A stretch of DNA of 33,360 nucleotides from Nonomuraea sp. NEAU-A123 (GCF_018603905.1 NZ_JAHFZZ010000049.1:1-33360); one strand, 5' to 3'; numbered from the stretch's first letter, positions 14,806-23,740 are shown. The notes: a model not told the origin generated them from the sequence alone. Translations and numbers: made by a program.

Positions 14806-16350
14806 TCAGCACTCGGCGGGCTTGAGCCAGGAGCACTCGAGGTCGGCCGACGCGCTCTCATCCGTCGAGCGGAGCTGCGACACCGCGTCCACCGGCGCGG
14901 TCCGCGAGAACTGGGCGAGCCGGATGGCGATCTTGTCCTCGATGTCCTTCGGCGAGCTCGACAGGAACTGGTTGAGCATGATGGAGAACACCAGCGGCTC
15001 GCCCTCCGCGCTGTTCACGTAGCCCGACAGCGACGTCACACCGGTCAGCGACCCGGTCTTGGCGTGCACGTTGTTCGCCGCGGCGGTGTTGCGCATCCGG
15101 CTGCGCAGTGTGCCGCCGGTGAACCGGTCGGCGTTGCCCGCGATGGGCAGCGCGTCGTACCAGGTCTTGAACCACGGCTTGGCGCGTACGGCGCCCAGCA
15201 ACTGGGCGATCGAGGTCGGCGTGAAGCCGTCGCGGCGCGAGAGGCCGGAGCCGTCACGCATGTTGAGCACCTGCACGCCGTTGGCCTTGGCGAAGTCGGT
15301 GCTCACCTTGAGCCCGGCCGCCCAGGTGCCCTGGCCGGAGACCTTGCGGCCCATCGCCTTGGTCAGGATCTCGGCGTGGATGTTGTTGCTGAGCTTGAGG
15401 AAGGGCACCAGCAGCTCACTCAGCGGCATCGACTGGTGCTCGGCCAGCGTGGCGGCGCCGGACGGAGCCGCGCCGGTGACGGTCGGGCCCGCCACACGGA
15501 CGCCGTGCTTGGCCAGCGCCTTGCGGAACAGCGACGCCACATAGCGGGTGGGGTCGTCGACGGCCACCCACTCCTGGTACGGGTCGGCCACGGTGCCGGT
15601 GATGACCACGGTGTTCGTGGCGTGCTGCCGCTCGATGAGCACGTCGGTGGTGGTGCCCACGGTGGCCTTGTTGACGATCTTCAGGTAGTCGGTCTCGGGC
15701 GTGGTCGACACCTTGACCTCGGTGCCGGAGGCCGCCACCGAGACGATCACCGAACCGGCGTCGTAGTCCCGGTCGGGGGAGGCGGTCAGCGCGGAGATCT
15801 GCGCCGCGTAGTAGGCCGTCTCGTCGTCCCAGGCCCAGTCGTTGCCGAGCCGTGCGGAGTCGAACCACGTGTCGTCGGCGACCAGCTTGCCCGCGACCAC
15901 CTTGATCCCCGCGGCGGCGACCTTGGCGGCCAGCGCGTCGTAGTCCTCGGCCAGCATCGTCGGGTCGCCGGTGCCGCGCAGGACCAGGTCACCGGTCAGT
16001 ACGGAGCCGAGCTTGCGCCCGCCGCTCAGCACGGTGGTGGGGAAGCGGTAGTCGAGGCCGAGCGTGTCGACGGCGGCGGCGGAGGTGAACAGCTTGGTGT
16101 TGGACGCCGGGATCATCAGCTTGCCGGCGTCGGTGGCGTACAGCTCGTCGCCGTTGGCCGCGCTCTTGACGACCACGCCGGCCCGGCCGACGGTCAGCCG
16201 CGAGTCGGCGAGTATCTGGTTGATGTCCTGGGTCAGGTCCGCGACGCCCGCCGAGGGTTCGAGCGCGACGGCGGGTGAGGAGGGGCTGGACGCCCACGCG
16301 AGGGCCGCGACGAGCGCGCCCGCGACGAGGGATGCTGAGGTGCGCCGCAT
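14806..16350 (-). CDS. dacB: D-alanyl-D-alanine carboxypeptidase/endopeptidase, PBP4 (S13) family
   Basis: A 514-residue exported penicillin-binding protein of peptidase family S13. The signal peptide is MRRTSASLVAGALVAALAWA with a cleavage region near SPAVA. The active-site motifs are SxxK in PASNTKLF (Ser83, Lys86), SxN in LSNNIHAE, and KTG in HAKTGSLTG. A long insertion between SxxK and SxN is typical of the Actinomadura R39/PBP4 type. It trims D-Ala from peptidoglycan stem peptides, and may also have endopeptidase activity, outside the membrane. The start is ATG 16350 with GGAG upstream. The terminator at 14729-14759 closes the transcript. The 158-bp gap to the next gene holds only an AT-rich patch at about 16420. 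Confidence 0.95.
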   Translation of the reverse strand: MRRTSASLVAGALVAALAWASSPSSPAVALEPSAGVADLTQDINQILADSRLTVGRAGVVVKSAANGDELYATDAGKLMIPASNTKLFTSAAAVDTLGLDYRFPTTVLSGGRKLGSVLTGDLVLRGTGDPTMLAEDYDALAAKVAAAGIKVVAGKLVADDTWFDSARLGNDWAWDDETAYYAAQISALTASPDRDYDAGSVIVSVAASGTEVKVSTTPETDYLKIVNKATVGTTTDVLIERQHATNTVVITGTVADPYQEWVAVDDPTRYVASLFRKALAKHGVRVAGPTVTGAAPSGAATLAEHQSMPLSELLVPFLKLSNNIHAEILTKAMGRKVSGQGTWAAGLKVSTDFAKANGVQVLNMRDGSGLSRRDGFTPTSIAQLLGAVRAKPWFKTWYDALPIAGNADRFTGGTLRSRMRNTAAANNVHAKTGSLTGVTSLSGYVNSAEGEPLVFSIMLNQFLSSSPKDIEDKIAIRLAQFSRTAPVDAVSQLRSTDESASADLECSWLKPAEC

Positions 16351-16508
16351 GGGGTCTCCAATGAGGACTGGGGGTCTCGCCTGGGATCATGCGGCAGCGC
16401 ACGCAGCCTGTAATCCGCAAATATCCGTATATTCGGGTCGGCTGTACGGCAGGCGCCGCCCCATGGTCAGCCTGACAGGCGGCCCTCGCTCGTGAAAGGC
16501 GGACGCGC

Positions 16509-17057
16509 TTACGTGAGCTGGCCCGCGTTCACCAGGAAGCCGCAGTCGCCGAAGGAGATCTCGTCACCCGACTTGATCTTGGCGGGCCCCACCAGCCGCC
16601 AGCCGTTCAGCCGCGTGCCGTTGAGCGAGCCCAGATCGACCAGCATCCATCCGCCGTCGTCCTCGCGCCGCAGCTCGGCGTGCACCCGTGAGACCGTCAG
16701 GTCGGACAGCACCAGGTCGCAGGCCGACCCGCGGCCGACCACGTAACGGACGCGGTGGTCGTCGGGCAGGGCCAGCCGGGGCAGGCGCGGCTTGCGCCAG
16801 GCCGCCTGGAGGCGGGTGGTGAAGTCGGAGGCGTTCGACACCGCGTCGGTCAGCCGCTGGCGGAACGTCCGGCGGCGGGGCAGGTCGGCGACCAGATCGT
16901 CGAGCTCGTGCCGGTTGCGTGCCCGCAGCGCCTGGTCCACCCGGCCGACGAAGGTGTCGTGGGAGATCCGCCCTTCGACGGCACGGTCGCGGAGCTCGTC
17001 GATCGCGCGATCGCGTTCCCCGTCGGACGCGCGGAACGGTGGATGCGTCGAGCTCAT
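16509..17057 (-). CDS. DUF1707 and FHA domain protein
   Basis: A 182-residue cytoplasmic protein with two domains. The N-terminal DUF1707 motif contains RASDGERDRAIDELRDRAVEGRIS (about residues 9-32; key residues R-x-SD-x-ERD and L-x-x-x-EGR-x-x). The C-terminal FHA domain (about residues 100-182) has the phosphothreonine-binding signatures VGRGSACDLVLSD, SRVHAELR, and VDLGSLNGTRLNG. Together these predict binding of a Ser/Thr-kinase-phosphorylated partner. The start is ATG 17057; a 17147 in-frame start would overlap the padR operator. It is divergent from padR. Confidence 0.92.
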   Translation of the reverse strand: MSSTHPPFRASDGERDRAIDELRDRAVEGRISHDTFVGRVDQALRARNRHELDDLVADLPRRRTFRQRLTDAVSNASDFTTRLQAAWRKPRLPRLALPDDHRVRYVVGRGSACDLVLSDLTVSRVHAELRREDDGGWMLVDLGSLNGTRLNGWRLVGPAKIKSGDEISFGDCGFLVNAGQLT

Positions 17058-17119
17058 GCCCCGAGTATCGGCCTGAACCGCGTCCCCTGTCCAGAATATG
17101 CGGATCTCTTGCGCTGAGC

Positions 17120-17143
17120 ATACTGAGTATGCATACTCAGTAT
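17120..17143. promoter_or_regulatory. Perfect 24-bp palindrome, candidate PadR operator
   Basis: ATACTGAGTATG (17120-17131) is followed at once by its exact reverse complement (17132-17143). The palindrome ends 2 bp before the padR start codon, so it fills the leader of padR and the gap to the divergent FHA gene. It also contains TATGCATA at its centre. PadR-type repressors are known for autoregulatory operators at such positions. Confidence 0.85.
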
Positions 17144-17145
17144 CC

Positions 17146-17658
17146 ATGTCGATCAGACACGGACTGCTCGCGTTGCTGAGCAGGGGGCCGCGTTACGGCT
17201 ACCAACTCCGGGTGGAATTCGAGGCGTCGACAGGGGCGACCTGGCCGCTCAACATCGGCCAGGTCTACACGACGCTCGCCCGGATGGAACGCGACGGCCT
17301 TGTCGAGCCCGGCGGGGCCGACGAACAGGGGAGGGCCGTCTACACGGTCACCGAGGCCGGTCGGGCCGAGCTGGAGCGATGGTTCAGCACCCCCGTCGAC
17401 CAGACCGACCGGCCTCGGGACGAACTGGTCATCAAGCTCGCCATGGCCGTCGCCGCCGGGGACGTCGACGTGCCGGCGGTGATCCTGGCCCAGCGCACCG
17501 CCACCATGCGCGCGCTGCAGGGGCTGACCAGGGCGAAACGGGCGAACGCGGAGGGGCTCGCGCAGCGGCTCGTCCTCGATTCATTGATCTTTCAGGCCGA
17601 GGCGGAACAGCGCTGGCTGGACCACTGCGAGGCCGTACTCAAGGAGAAGAGCACATGA
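17146..17658 (+). CDS. PadR-family transcriptional repressor
   Basis: A 170-residue PadR-type regulator. The N-terminal winged helix has IRHGLLALLSRGPRYGYQLRVEFE and PLNIGQVYTTLARMERDGLVE, both hallmarks of PadR, and a C-terminal Vir_C/PadR-s2 type helical dimerisation domain. The start is ATG 17146, directly behind the 24-bp palindrome. With no space for a Shine-Dalgarno site outside the palindrome, the mRNA may be leaderless; an alternative upstream start would translate through the operator. The gene overlaps the ABC ATPase gene by ATGA, so the repressor is encoded with the transporter it likely controls. Confidence 0.93.
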   Translation: MSIRHGLLALLSRGPRYGYQLRVEFEASTGATWPLNIGQVYTTLARMERDGLVEPGGADEQGRAVYTVTEAGRAELERWFSTPVDQTDRPRDELVIKLAMAVAAGDVDVPAVILAQRTATMRALQGLTRAKRANAEGLAQRLVLDSLIFQAEAEQRWLDHCEAVLKEKST

Positions 17659-18335
17659 CCGTGATGAGGCTGGATGAGGTGACGCGCGTGCACGGCCAAG
17701 TGCACGCGCTCAAGGGAGTGAGCCTCGAGGTCTCCAGCGGCGAGTTAGTCGCCGTCATGGGCCCGTCCGGCTCCGGCAAGTCGACCCTGCTCAACCTCGC
17801 GGGCGGCCTCGACCGGCCGACCTCGGGCAGCGTGACGATCGAGGGCACGGACCTGGCCACCGTGACAGACCTGGCGGCGCTGCGGCGCGGCAGTGTCGGG
17901 TACGTCTTCCAGGACCTGAACCTGATCCCGTCGCTCACGGCCGCCGAGAACGTGATGCTCCCCAGAGAGCTCGACGGCGTCCGCTCCCGGCAGGCCCGTG
18001 GGGAGGCGCTGGCCGTACTGGCCTCGGTGGGGGTGGACCACATGGCCGACCGCTTTCCCGAGGAGCTGTCCGGCGGGCAGCGGCAGCGCGTGGCGATCGC
18101 CAGGGCGCTGGTCGGCGAGCGGCGCCTGGTGCTGGCCGACGAGCCGACGGGCGCGCTGGACACGGCGAGCGGCGACGAGATCCTGCGGTTGCTGCGCGAG
18201 CGCTGCGACGCGGGCGCGGCGGTGCTGCTGGTCACCCACGAGCCCCGTTACGCCGGGTGGGCCGACCGCGTGGTGTTCCTGCGCGACGGGGAGATCGCCG
18301 ACTCGACGGCCGTGTCGCTGGAGAGCGCCCGATGA
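17655..18335 (+). CDS. ABC transporter ATP-binding protein (LolD/MacB/BceA type)
   Basis: A 226-residue ATPase. Walker A is MGPSGSGKSTLLNLAGGLD (residues about 35-53), the Q-loop is in VFQDLNLIPSLTAAENVMLP, the signature is LSGGQRQRVAIARAL, Walker B is LVLADEPTGALDT and the switch histidine is LLVTHEPRYA. The FQDLNLIPSLTAAENV and ADEPTGALDT motifs are typical of the MacB/BceA class that partners with FtsX-type permeases. The start ATG 17655 sits in an ATGA overlap with padR and has AAGGAG 9-14 nt upstream. The following permease overlaps by ATGA. Confidence 0.95.
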   Translation: MTVMRLDEVTRVHGQVHALKGVSLEVSSGELVAVMGPSGSGKSTLLNLAGGLDRPTSGSVTIEGTDLATVTDLAALRRGSVGYVFQDLNLIPSLTAAENVMLPRELDGVRSRQARGEALAVLASVGVDHMADRFPEELSGGQRQRVAIARALVGERRLVLADEPTGALDTASGDEILRLLRERCDAGAAVLLVTHEPRYAGWADRVVFLRDGEIADSTAVSLESAR

Positions 18336-20887
18336 GCGCGTTCGCCGCCGCGCTGCGGATCTCCCGCAGGGACGCGCTGCGGTTCAAGGGACGCACGGCA
18401 CTGATCATGGTGATGATCGGCCTGCCGGTGCTGCTCATCACCGGCGTGCTCACGGGGGCCGCCACCATCGACGTGAACGATCGAGAAGGGCTGACCGCCG
18501 AGCTGGGGACTGCGGACGCGCGAATCGCCACCACCAGGTACCGCCTGACGATCGAGCAAGATGCCTCCGGCAGGGGCTGGACATCGGCGGCGGGGGAGCC
18601 GTTCACGGCTCCGCCGTGGACACGCGCAGGGCTGGCCGCGCTGGTCGACGGCCGGATCATCCCCTGCGACGAAGGCTCCGTGGAGGTCCCGGGCAAGGAC
18701 GGCTACGACCTGGTGTGGGCCGTCGAGGTGGACCTGCGTGACCCGATGACGCGCGGAATGCGGTCATTGAAGGAGGGCCGGTTCCCGGCGGCGCCCGGCG
18801 AGGTGGTGGTGACACCCGCGATGCTGGAGCGAGGAGCGAAGGTAGGCGACGCGATCAGCGTGACCCGGCGGAACACGCCGGTGCGTGTGGTCGGCGTGAT
18901 CGAGCATCCGAACAGGCCCACCGTCACCGAGATCATCGGCCTCCAGGGTGTGCTCCTGCCGGACAAGACGGACGGAAGCGGCACCGGCTGGCTCGCGGAC
19001 ACCGCCGCGCCGTTCGACTGGGCGCACGTGCGGGGGCTGAACGGACACGGGCTGCTCGTCCAGTCCAGAGCCATCATCGAGAACCTGCCTGATGGCGTCC
19101 TCTACAGTTCTGCGGACGTTCTCCTCCCGATCAAGATCGCGCTCACCGTCGTCTTCATCGTCATCGAGACGGCCCTGCTGGCCGGGCCCGCGTTCGCCGT
19201 GGGCCTGCGGCGGCGGCGGCGGGAACTGGCCGTGATCGCGGCGCAGGGCGGCTCGGGCACGCACCTGCGGGCCATCGTGCTGGCCGACGGGCTGGTGCTC
19301 GGCGGCGTGGCGGCGCTGGCGGGGACGGTCCTCGGCGTCGGTAGCAGCCTGGCGGTGGCGCCGCTGGTCGGACAGTGGCTCGGGTCGCTCGGCCCGATCG
19401 AGGTGCCGTGGGCGAGCGTCGCGGGCGTGGCCGTGCTGGGCGTGGTCAGCGGGCTGATCGCCGCCCTCGTACCCGCCGTGCAGGCCGCGCGGCAGAGGCC
19501 CGCCCAGGTGCTGGCCGGCCGGGAGGGCGAGTTCCGCGACCGTGCGGGCCGTCCCGTGCTCGGGCTCGTGCTCGTGGTCGCCGGGCTGGTCGTGACCGCG
19601 CTGAGCCTGCGCAGTGACGGGCTGCCGGTCGTGGCGGCTCTCGGGCTGGTCGTGCTGGGGCTGGTCGCGTTGATGCCGTGGCTGGTCCGCCGCACGGCCC
19701 GGCTCGCCGCCCGCCTGCCGCTTCCGCTGCGCCTCGCGGTCCGCGACGCCTCGCGCCACCGCTCCCGTACGGCCTCCGCCGCGGCCGCCGTCATGGCGGC
19801 CACGGTGGCGGCGGTCGGGTTCAGCATCGGGCTCGCCAGTAGCTCCGCGGGACGGGAGGCCGCTTACCATCCCTACGCCCCGATCGGCAGTCTCAAGATC
19901 GAAGGCGCCGACCTGGACGACAGCGGCTGGGCCAAGCTGCGGGTGGCGACCGCAGGGCGACTGGGCGGAGCCCAGACGGTTCCCGCCGCGTATCCGGTGG
20001 ACACCAAGGGGCGTCGAGTATGGATCGATCTCGGGCGAAACTGCGGCGAGCGGTGTGACGACCAAATGGCCTATGGGGGCGAGGTGCCGGTCGGAGACGC
20101 GCAACTGCTCGCGCTCATCCAGGGACGGCAGGATCCGCAGGCCGCCGCGGCGCTGGCCGCGGGCAAGATCGTGGTGTTCGATCCGCAGCTGATCAAGAAC
20201 GGCCTGGCGACCCTGCAGTTCGACATGGGGGATGAGGGGAGCGAGACCAGGACCAAGCAGGTGCCCGCCGTGCTGGTGAGCGCCGCAGACCCGCGGCTCA
20301 GCGGCGGGGTGGTCCCGCCGGCCGCGCTGACGTCCGTCGGAGTGCAGGTCAAGGAGCGGCGGCTGTACGCCATGTATCGCCCCGCGGACCAGGAGCGGTT
20401 GACCCGGGATCTCTCGGCGATCAGCGGCAGGGTCGATCTCTACGCCGAGCGTGGCCGGGGCAACGATCTCACCGTTGTGCTCTGGATATTGCTGGGCGTC
20501 GCCATGGTGCTGGTGCTCGGGGGTACGTTCGCGGCCACCGGGCTCGCCGCGGCCGACATGCGCCGCGACCTGGACACCATGTCGGCGGTCGGGGCACCGT
20601 CCCGCAGCCGACGGCTGGTGATAGCCGGTCAGGCGGGTTACATCGCCGGGCTGGGCGCGGTGGTCGGCGTCGTGGCGGGGGCCGTGGCCGGGATCGCACT
20701 GTCCTGGCCGATGGCCGTCGGACGCCAGAGAGGCGGGGAGGCGTTCCCGTTCGATCCCGGGCCCACGACGGTCGCCGTCCCGTGGCTGTTCCTGGTCGCG
20801 CTCGTGCTGGGTCTGCCGCTGCTGGCCGCGCTGGTGGCGGGGTTGTCCGCCAGGACGCGGCTCGTACTGGCCCGCCGCCTGACATAG
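18332..20887 (+). CDS. FtsX-domain ABC transporter permease
   Basis: A large 851-residue permease. The N-terminal membrane segment is TALIMVMIGLPVLLITGVL. A long extracytoplasmic domain (about residues 45-250) follows. The first FtsX unit (about residues 260-400) contains FVIETALLAGPAFAVGLRRRRRE. A central helical region and a second extracytoplasmic domain (about residues 505-700) come next, and the second FtsX unit ends the protein (ILLGVAMVLVLGGTFAATGLA and later membrane segments). This fits exporters or sensors for peptides or lipids, often antimicrobial-peptide resistance. The substrate is unknown. The start ATG 18332 overlaps the ATPase stop. Confidence 0.92.
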   Translation: MSAFAAALRISRRDALRFKGRTALIMVMIGLPVLLITGVLTGAATIDVNDREGLTAELGTADARIATTRYRLTIEQDASGRGWTSAAGEPFTAPPWTRAGLAALVDGRIIPCDEGSVEVPGKDGYDLVWAVEVDLRDPMTRGMRSLKEGRFPAAPGEVVVTPAMLERGAKVGDAISVTRRNTPVRVVGVIEHPNRPTVTEIIGLQGVLLPDKTDGSGTGWLADTAAPFDWAHVRGLNGHGLLVQSRAIIENLPDGVLYSSADVLLPIKIALTVVFIVIETALLAGPAFAVGLRRRRRELAVIAAQGGSGTHLRAIVLADGLVLGGVAALAGTVLGVGSSLAVAPLVGQWLGSLGPIEVPWASVAGVAVLGVVSGLIAALVPAVQAARQRPAQVLAGREGEFRDRAGRPVLGLVLVVAGLVVTALSLRSDGLPVVAALGLVVLGLVALMPWLVRRTARLAARLPLPLRLAVRDASRHRSRTASAAAAVMAATVAAVGFSIGLASSSAGREAAYHPYAPIGSLKIEGADLDDSGWAKLRVATAGRLGGAQTVPAAYPVDTKGRRVWIDLGRNCGERCDDQMAYGGEVPVGDAQLLALIQGRQDPQAAAALAAGKIVVFDPQLIKNGLATLQFDMGDEGSETRTKQVPAVLVSAADPRLSGGVVPPAALTSVGVQVKERRLYAMYRPADQERLTRDLSAISGRVDLYAERGRGNDLTVVLWILLGVAMVLVLGGTFAATGLAAADMRRDLDTMSAVGAPSRSRRLVIAGQAGYIAGLGAVVGVVAGAVAGIALSWPMAVGRQRGGEAFPFDPGPTTVAVPWLFLVALVLGLPLLAALVAGLSARTRLVLARRLT

Positions 20888-20913
20888 GCGCACCTCCCGG
20901 CCTCCCGGCCGAT

Positions 20914-20946
20914 GACCGCGGTCCGCCCGAGAGGCGGGCCGCGGTC
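20914..20946. terminator. GC hairpin between convergent FtsX permease and SseB-like genes
   Basis: GACCGCGGTCCGCC (20914-20927) pairs with GGCGGGCCGCGGTC (20933-20946) with one G-T wobble and a 5-nt loop. No T-run follows, so this is a terminator-like hairpin rather than a textbook intrinsic terminator. Confidence 0.6.
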
Positions 20947-21005
20947 GCGCGCGTCCGGATGCGCCGGACCGCCGTCGTACGCGGTCCGGATCGGCCGGAA
21001 CGCGG

Positions 21006-21860
21006 CTAGTCGATCACGTCCGCGCAGACCACGTGGGCGCCGATCTCGATCATCCGTTGCTCGCTGCGCGAATCCGCCACCCGGGCCATGAGGATGGGCG
21101 CCCCGCTCGCCGCGAACTGCGGCAGCCGGGCGCGGACCCCGCGGTGCAGGTCGCGGACCACGTCTTCGGCCGCCGACATGTGCACCTTCACGTGCAGCAT
21201 GATCCCTGGCGCCCCCGAGGCGGTGCGCGCCTCGGAGATCCAGACGTGGTGCACGAGCGGGTAGTCCATGAGCAGGTTCCCGATCGCCAGCCGCAGGGCG
21301 GGCAGGATCGGGTGCGTACACCGCCGGTAGCCGGGGTCGACCTGCTGCATGGGCCCCGACAGGTGCGGTCGCGGCGCCGGGATCCACGGCAGCGCGGGTG
21401 CGTCCGCCGAGCGCGGTGCCACCTGCGCGAGCGCGGCTCCCCGTGACACCGTGGCCATCGCGCCCGTCGCGTACGCGGCGGGGACGGCTCCCGACAACAC
21501 CGGATGGGGTCCCGAACGCGTCGAGGCGAGGAAGCGCTGCAGATCGTCGATCGGCACGGCCGCCGCCGCGGGACCCGCCGCGTCGATCACGATCTCCCGC
21601 ACGCCGGTGACGCGCTGGATGTCGAGGATCGTGTCCGGGTCGCAGGCTGAGAGGGAGTGACTGCCACGGTGCCGGGCGTACGTAGCCGCGCCCGTGTATC
21701 CGAGCAGCACTCTGTCGCCGGCCTGGGTCGTACCCAGGACGACTGAACGGTCTGGTCGCACTGCCACCAGAACCCCACCATCAGCGAGCGCCGCCAGCAG
21801 GCGATGTGGACTGCCATGCTGGGCGAGCACGTCGGCAAGCGCAGGATTCCCGATGCTCAT
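21006..21860 (-). CDS. SseB-like protein (enhanced serine sensitivity family, tentative)
   Basis: A 284-residue protein. The N-terminal half resembles the SseB domain: LLAALADGGVLVAVRPDRSVVLG, GDRVLLGYTGAATYARHRG, and VREIVIDAAGPAAAAVPIDDL. The C-terminal half (DPGYRRCTHPILPALRLAIG to the end) resembles the SseB C-terminal domain and ends in IGAHVVCADVID. The function of the family is not known; the name comes from an E. coli overexpression effect on serine sensitivity. The start is taken at ATG 21860 (MSIGNPALADVLAQ), though ATG 21872 is also possible. Divergence from serA is suggestive, given the family name. Confidence 0.65.
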   Translation of the reverse strand: MSIGNPALADVLAQHGSPHRLLAALADGGVLVAVRPDRSVVLGTTQAGDRVLLGYTGAATYARHRGSHSLSACDPDTILDIQRVTGVREIVIDAAGPAAAAVPIDDLQRFLASTRSGPHPVLSGAVPAAYATGAMATVSRGAALAQVAPRSADAPALPWIPAPRPHLSGPMQQVDPGYRRCTHPILPALRLAIGNLLMDYPLVHHVWISEARTASGAPGIMLHVKVHMSAAEDVVRDLHRGVRARLPQFAASGAPILMARVADSRSEQRMIEIGAHVVCADVID

Positions 21861-22001
21861 ATGACGAACCATAGGTAGTCGGTCACGGCTTATCAGGCTA
21901 ATAGCCAAGAATTCCCCCGATCAAGACAAAGATGGGAGCAGTGTGGATGAGTTTGCGGGACGCGGGGTATGGCGGCGGCTGTCTCAGATCCTGGGTCCCT
22001 C

Positions 22002-22030
22002 GTGAACACATTCACAAGCGCGGATAGACT
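22002..22030 (+). promoter_or_regulatory. Candidate serA promoter with overlapping palindrome
   Basis: TGAACA (22003-22008) as -35 and TAGACT (22025-22030) as -10 are separated by 16 bp. GTGAACACATTCAC (22002-22015) is a perfect inverted repeat with 5-bp arms and overlaps the -35, so it could be an operator. CTGTCTCAG just upstream (21979-21987) recurs at 23741-23749. Confidence 0.5.
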
Positions 22031-22100
22031 CGGAGCGATCCGAGGGGCCCGGAGACGTGTCCCTCAATGCCCGCCCGCCTGCCCCTAAGGATCCACTTCC

Positions 22101-23690
22101 ATGAGCAAGCCCGTCGTACTGGTCGCAGAGGAGCTGTCCGAGGCAGGCCTCGCCGTACTCGCCAACGATTTCGAGGTCCGCCACACCGACGGCGCCGACC
22201 GCTCGCAACTCCTGCCCGCGCTCGCCGACGTGGACGCGCTCATCGTCCGCTCCGCCACGCAGGTCGACGCCGAGGCCATCGCCGCGGCGCCCAAGCTGCG
22301 TGTGGTCGCACGGGCCGGTGTCGGTCTCGACAACGTCGACGTCGAGGCTGCCACCAAGGCCGGTGTGATGGTGGTCAACGCCCCGACCTCCAACATCACC
22401 AGCGCCGCCGAGCAGACCATCGCGCTCATCCTGGCCAGCGCCCGCAACACGGCTCAGGCGCACGCCGCGCTGAAGAACGGCGAGTGGAAGCGGTCCAAGT
22501 ACACCGGTGTCGAGCTCGACGAGAAGGTCGTCGGCATCCTCGGCCTGGGCAAGATCGGGCAGCTCGTGGCGCAGCGCCTGCAGCCGTTCGGCGTCGAGCT
22601 GATCGCCTACGACCCCTACCTGCCGCCGGCCCGCGCCGACCAGATGGGCGTCAAGCTGGTCAGCCTCGAAGAGGTCATCAAGCAGGCCGACTTCATCACC
22701 GTGCACCTGCCCAAGTCCAAGGAGACGCTCGGGCTCATCGGTGACAAGGAGCTGCACGAGGTCAAGCCGTCGGTGCGGATCGTCAACGTGGCCCGCGGCG
22801 GCATCGTGGACGAGGGCGCGCTCTACTCGGCGATCAAGGAGGGTCGCGTCGCCGGGGCCGGCATCGACGTGTTCTCCAAGGAGCCCTGCACCGACAGCCC
22901 GCTGTTCGAGCTCGACCAGGTCGTCGTCACGCCGCACCTGGGCGCCTCCACCCACGAGGCCCAGGAGAAGGCCGGCACCCAGGTCGCGCGGAGCGTCAAG
23001 CTCGCCCTCGCCGGCGAGTTCGTGCCCGACGCGGTGAACGTCCAGGGCGGAGCGGTCGCCGAGGACGTCAAGCCGGGCCTGCCGCTGGCCGAGAAGCTGG
23101 GCCGCGTCTTCACCGCGCTGGCGGGCGAGGTCGCCACCAAGCTCGACGTCGAGGTGCGCGGCGAGATCGCCTCGCAGGACGTGCGGGTCCTGGAGCTGGC
23201 CGCGCTCAAGGGCATCTTCACCGACGTGGTCGAGGACTCGGTCACGTACGTGAACGCGCCGCTGCTCGCCAAGGACCGCGGGATCTCCGTCAACCTGGTG
23301 ACCAGCACCGACAGCCCCGACTGGCGCAACGTGGTCACCGTGCGCGGCGTGCTCGCCGACGGCCGCCGCGTCTCGGTCTCGGGCACGCTGTCCGGCCCGC
23401 GCCAGATCACGAAGATCGTCGAGGTCAACGGCTACGAGATGGAGATCGAGCCGACCGCGCACCTGTCGTTCTTCACCTACGCCGACCGGCCCGGCATCGT
23501 CGGCGTCGTCGGCCGCCTCCTCGGCGAGCACGGCATCAACATCGCCTCGATGCAGGTGGCCCGTGACGCCAAGGGCGGCAACGCGCTGATCGCGCTGACG
23601 GTCGACTCGGCCATCCCGGCCGAGGTGGTCGAGCAGATCATCGCCGAGATCGGCGCCGACAGCGGCCGCTCGGTCGACCTGGAGGACTGA
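22101..23690 (+). CDS. serA: D-3-phosphoglycerate dehydrogenase
   Basis: A 529-residue enzyme that oxidises 3-phosphoglycerate to 3-phosphohydroxypyruvate, the first step of serine synthesis. The NAD-binding Rossmann motif is VGILGLGKIGQLVAQRL. The catalytic triad regions are VNVARGGIVDE (Arg), DVFSKEP (Glu) and TPHLGAST (His). The long form has the extra intervening domain (about residues 310-450) and a C-terminal ACT domain (HLSFFTYADRPGIVGVVGRLL), which in mycobacterial-type SerA binds serine for feedback control. The start ATG 22101 follows AAGGA by 9 nt. A clear terminator at 23710 follows. serA is divergent from the SseB-like gene. Confidence 0.97.
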   Translation: MSKPVVLVAEELSEAGLAVLANDFEVRHTDGADRSQLLPALADVDALIVRSATQVDAEAIAAAPKLRVVARAGVGLDNVDVEAATKAGVMVVNAPTSNITSAAEQTIALILASARNTAQAHAALKNGEWKRSKYTGVELDEKVVGILGLGKIGQLVAQRLQPFGVELIAYDPYLPPARADQMGVKLVSLEEVIKQADFITVHLPKSKETLGLIGDKELHEVKPSVRIVNVARGGIVDEGALYSAIKEGRVAGAGIDVFSKEPCTDSPLFELDQVVVTPHLGASTHEAQEKAGTQVARSVKLALAGEFVPDAVNVQGGAVAEDVKPGLPLAEKLGRVFTALAGEVATKLDVEVRGEIASQDVRVLELAALKGIFTDVVEDSVTYVNAPLLAKDRGISVNLVTSTDSPDWRNVVTVRGVLADGRRVSVSGTLSGPRQITKIVEVNGYEMEIEPTAHLSFFTYADRPGIVGVVGRLLGEHGINIASMQVARDAKGGNALIALTVDSAIPAEVVEQIIAEIGADSGRSVDLED

Positions 23691-23709
23691 CCCGCCCCGT
23701 TCCAGGACC

Positions 23710-23740
23710 AACGGCTGCCGCTCTCGCGGCAGCCGTTTTC
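23710..23740 (+). terminator. Rho-independent terminator of serA
   Basis: AACGGCTGCCGC (23710-23721) pairs perfectly with GCGGCAGCCGTT (23726-23737) around a TCTC loop, and the right arm runs into TTTTC. It lies 19 bp after the serA stop codon. Confidence 0.9.

Noticed and set aside
14502..14861. 119-codon minus-strand ORF across the gap between dacB and the CAP gene
   Set aside because: It crosses the dacB terminator and its third codon positions are not GC-rich, unlike real genes here.
18764..20893. 709-codon minus-strand ORF opposite the FtsX permease
   Set aside because: This is a long antisense frame caused by high GC. It has no recognisable domain, while the plus-strand permease is clear.
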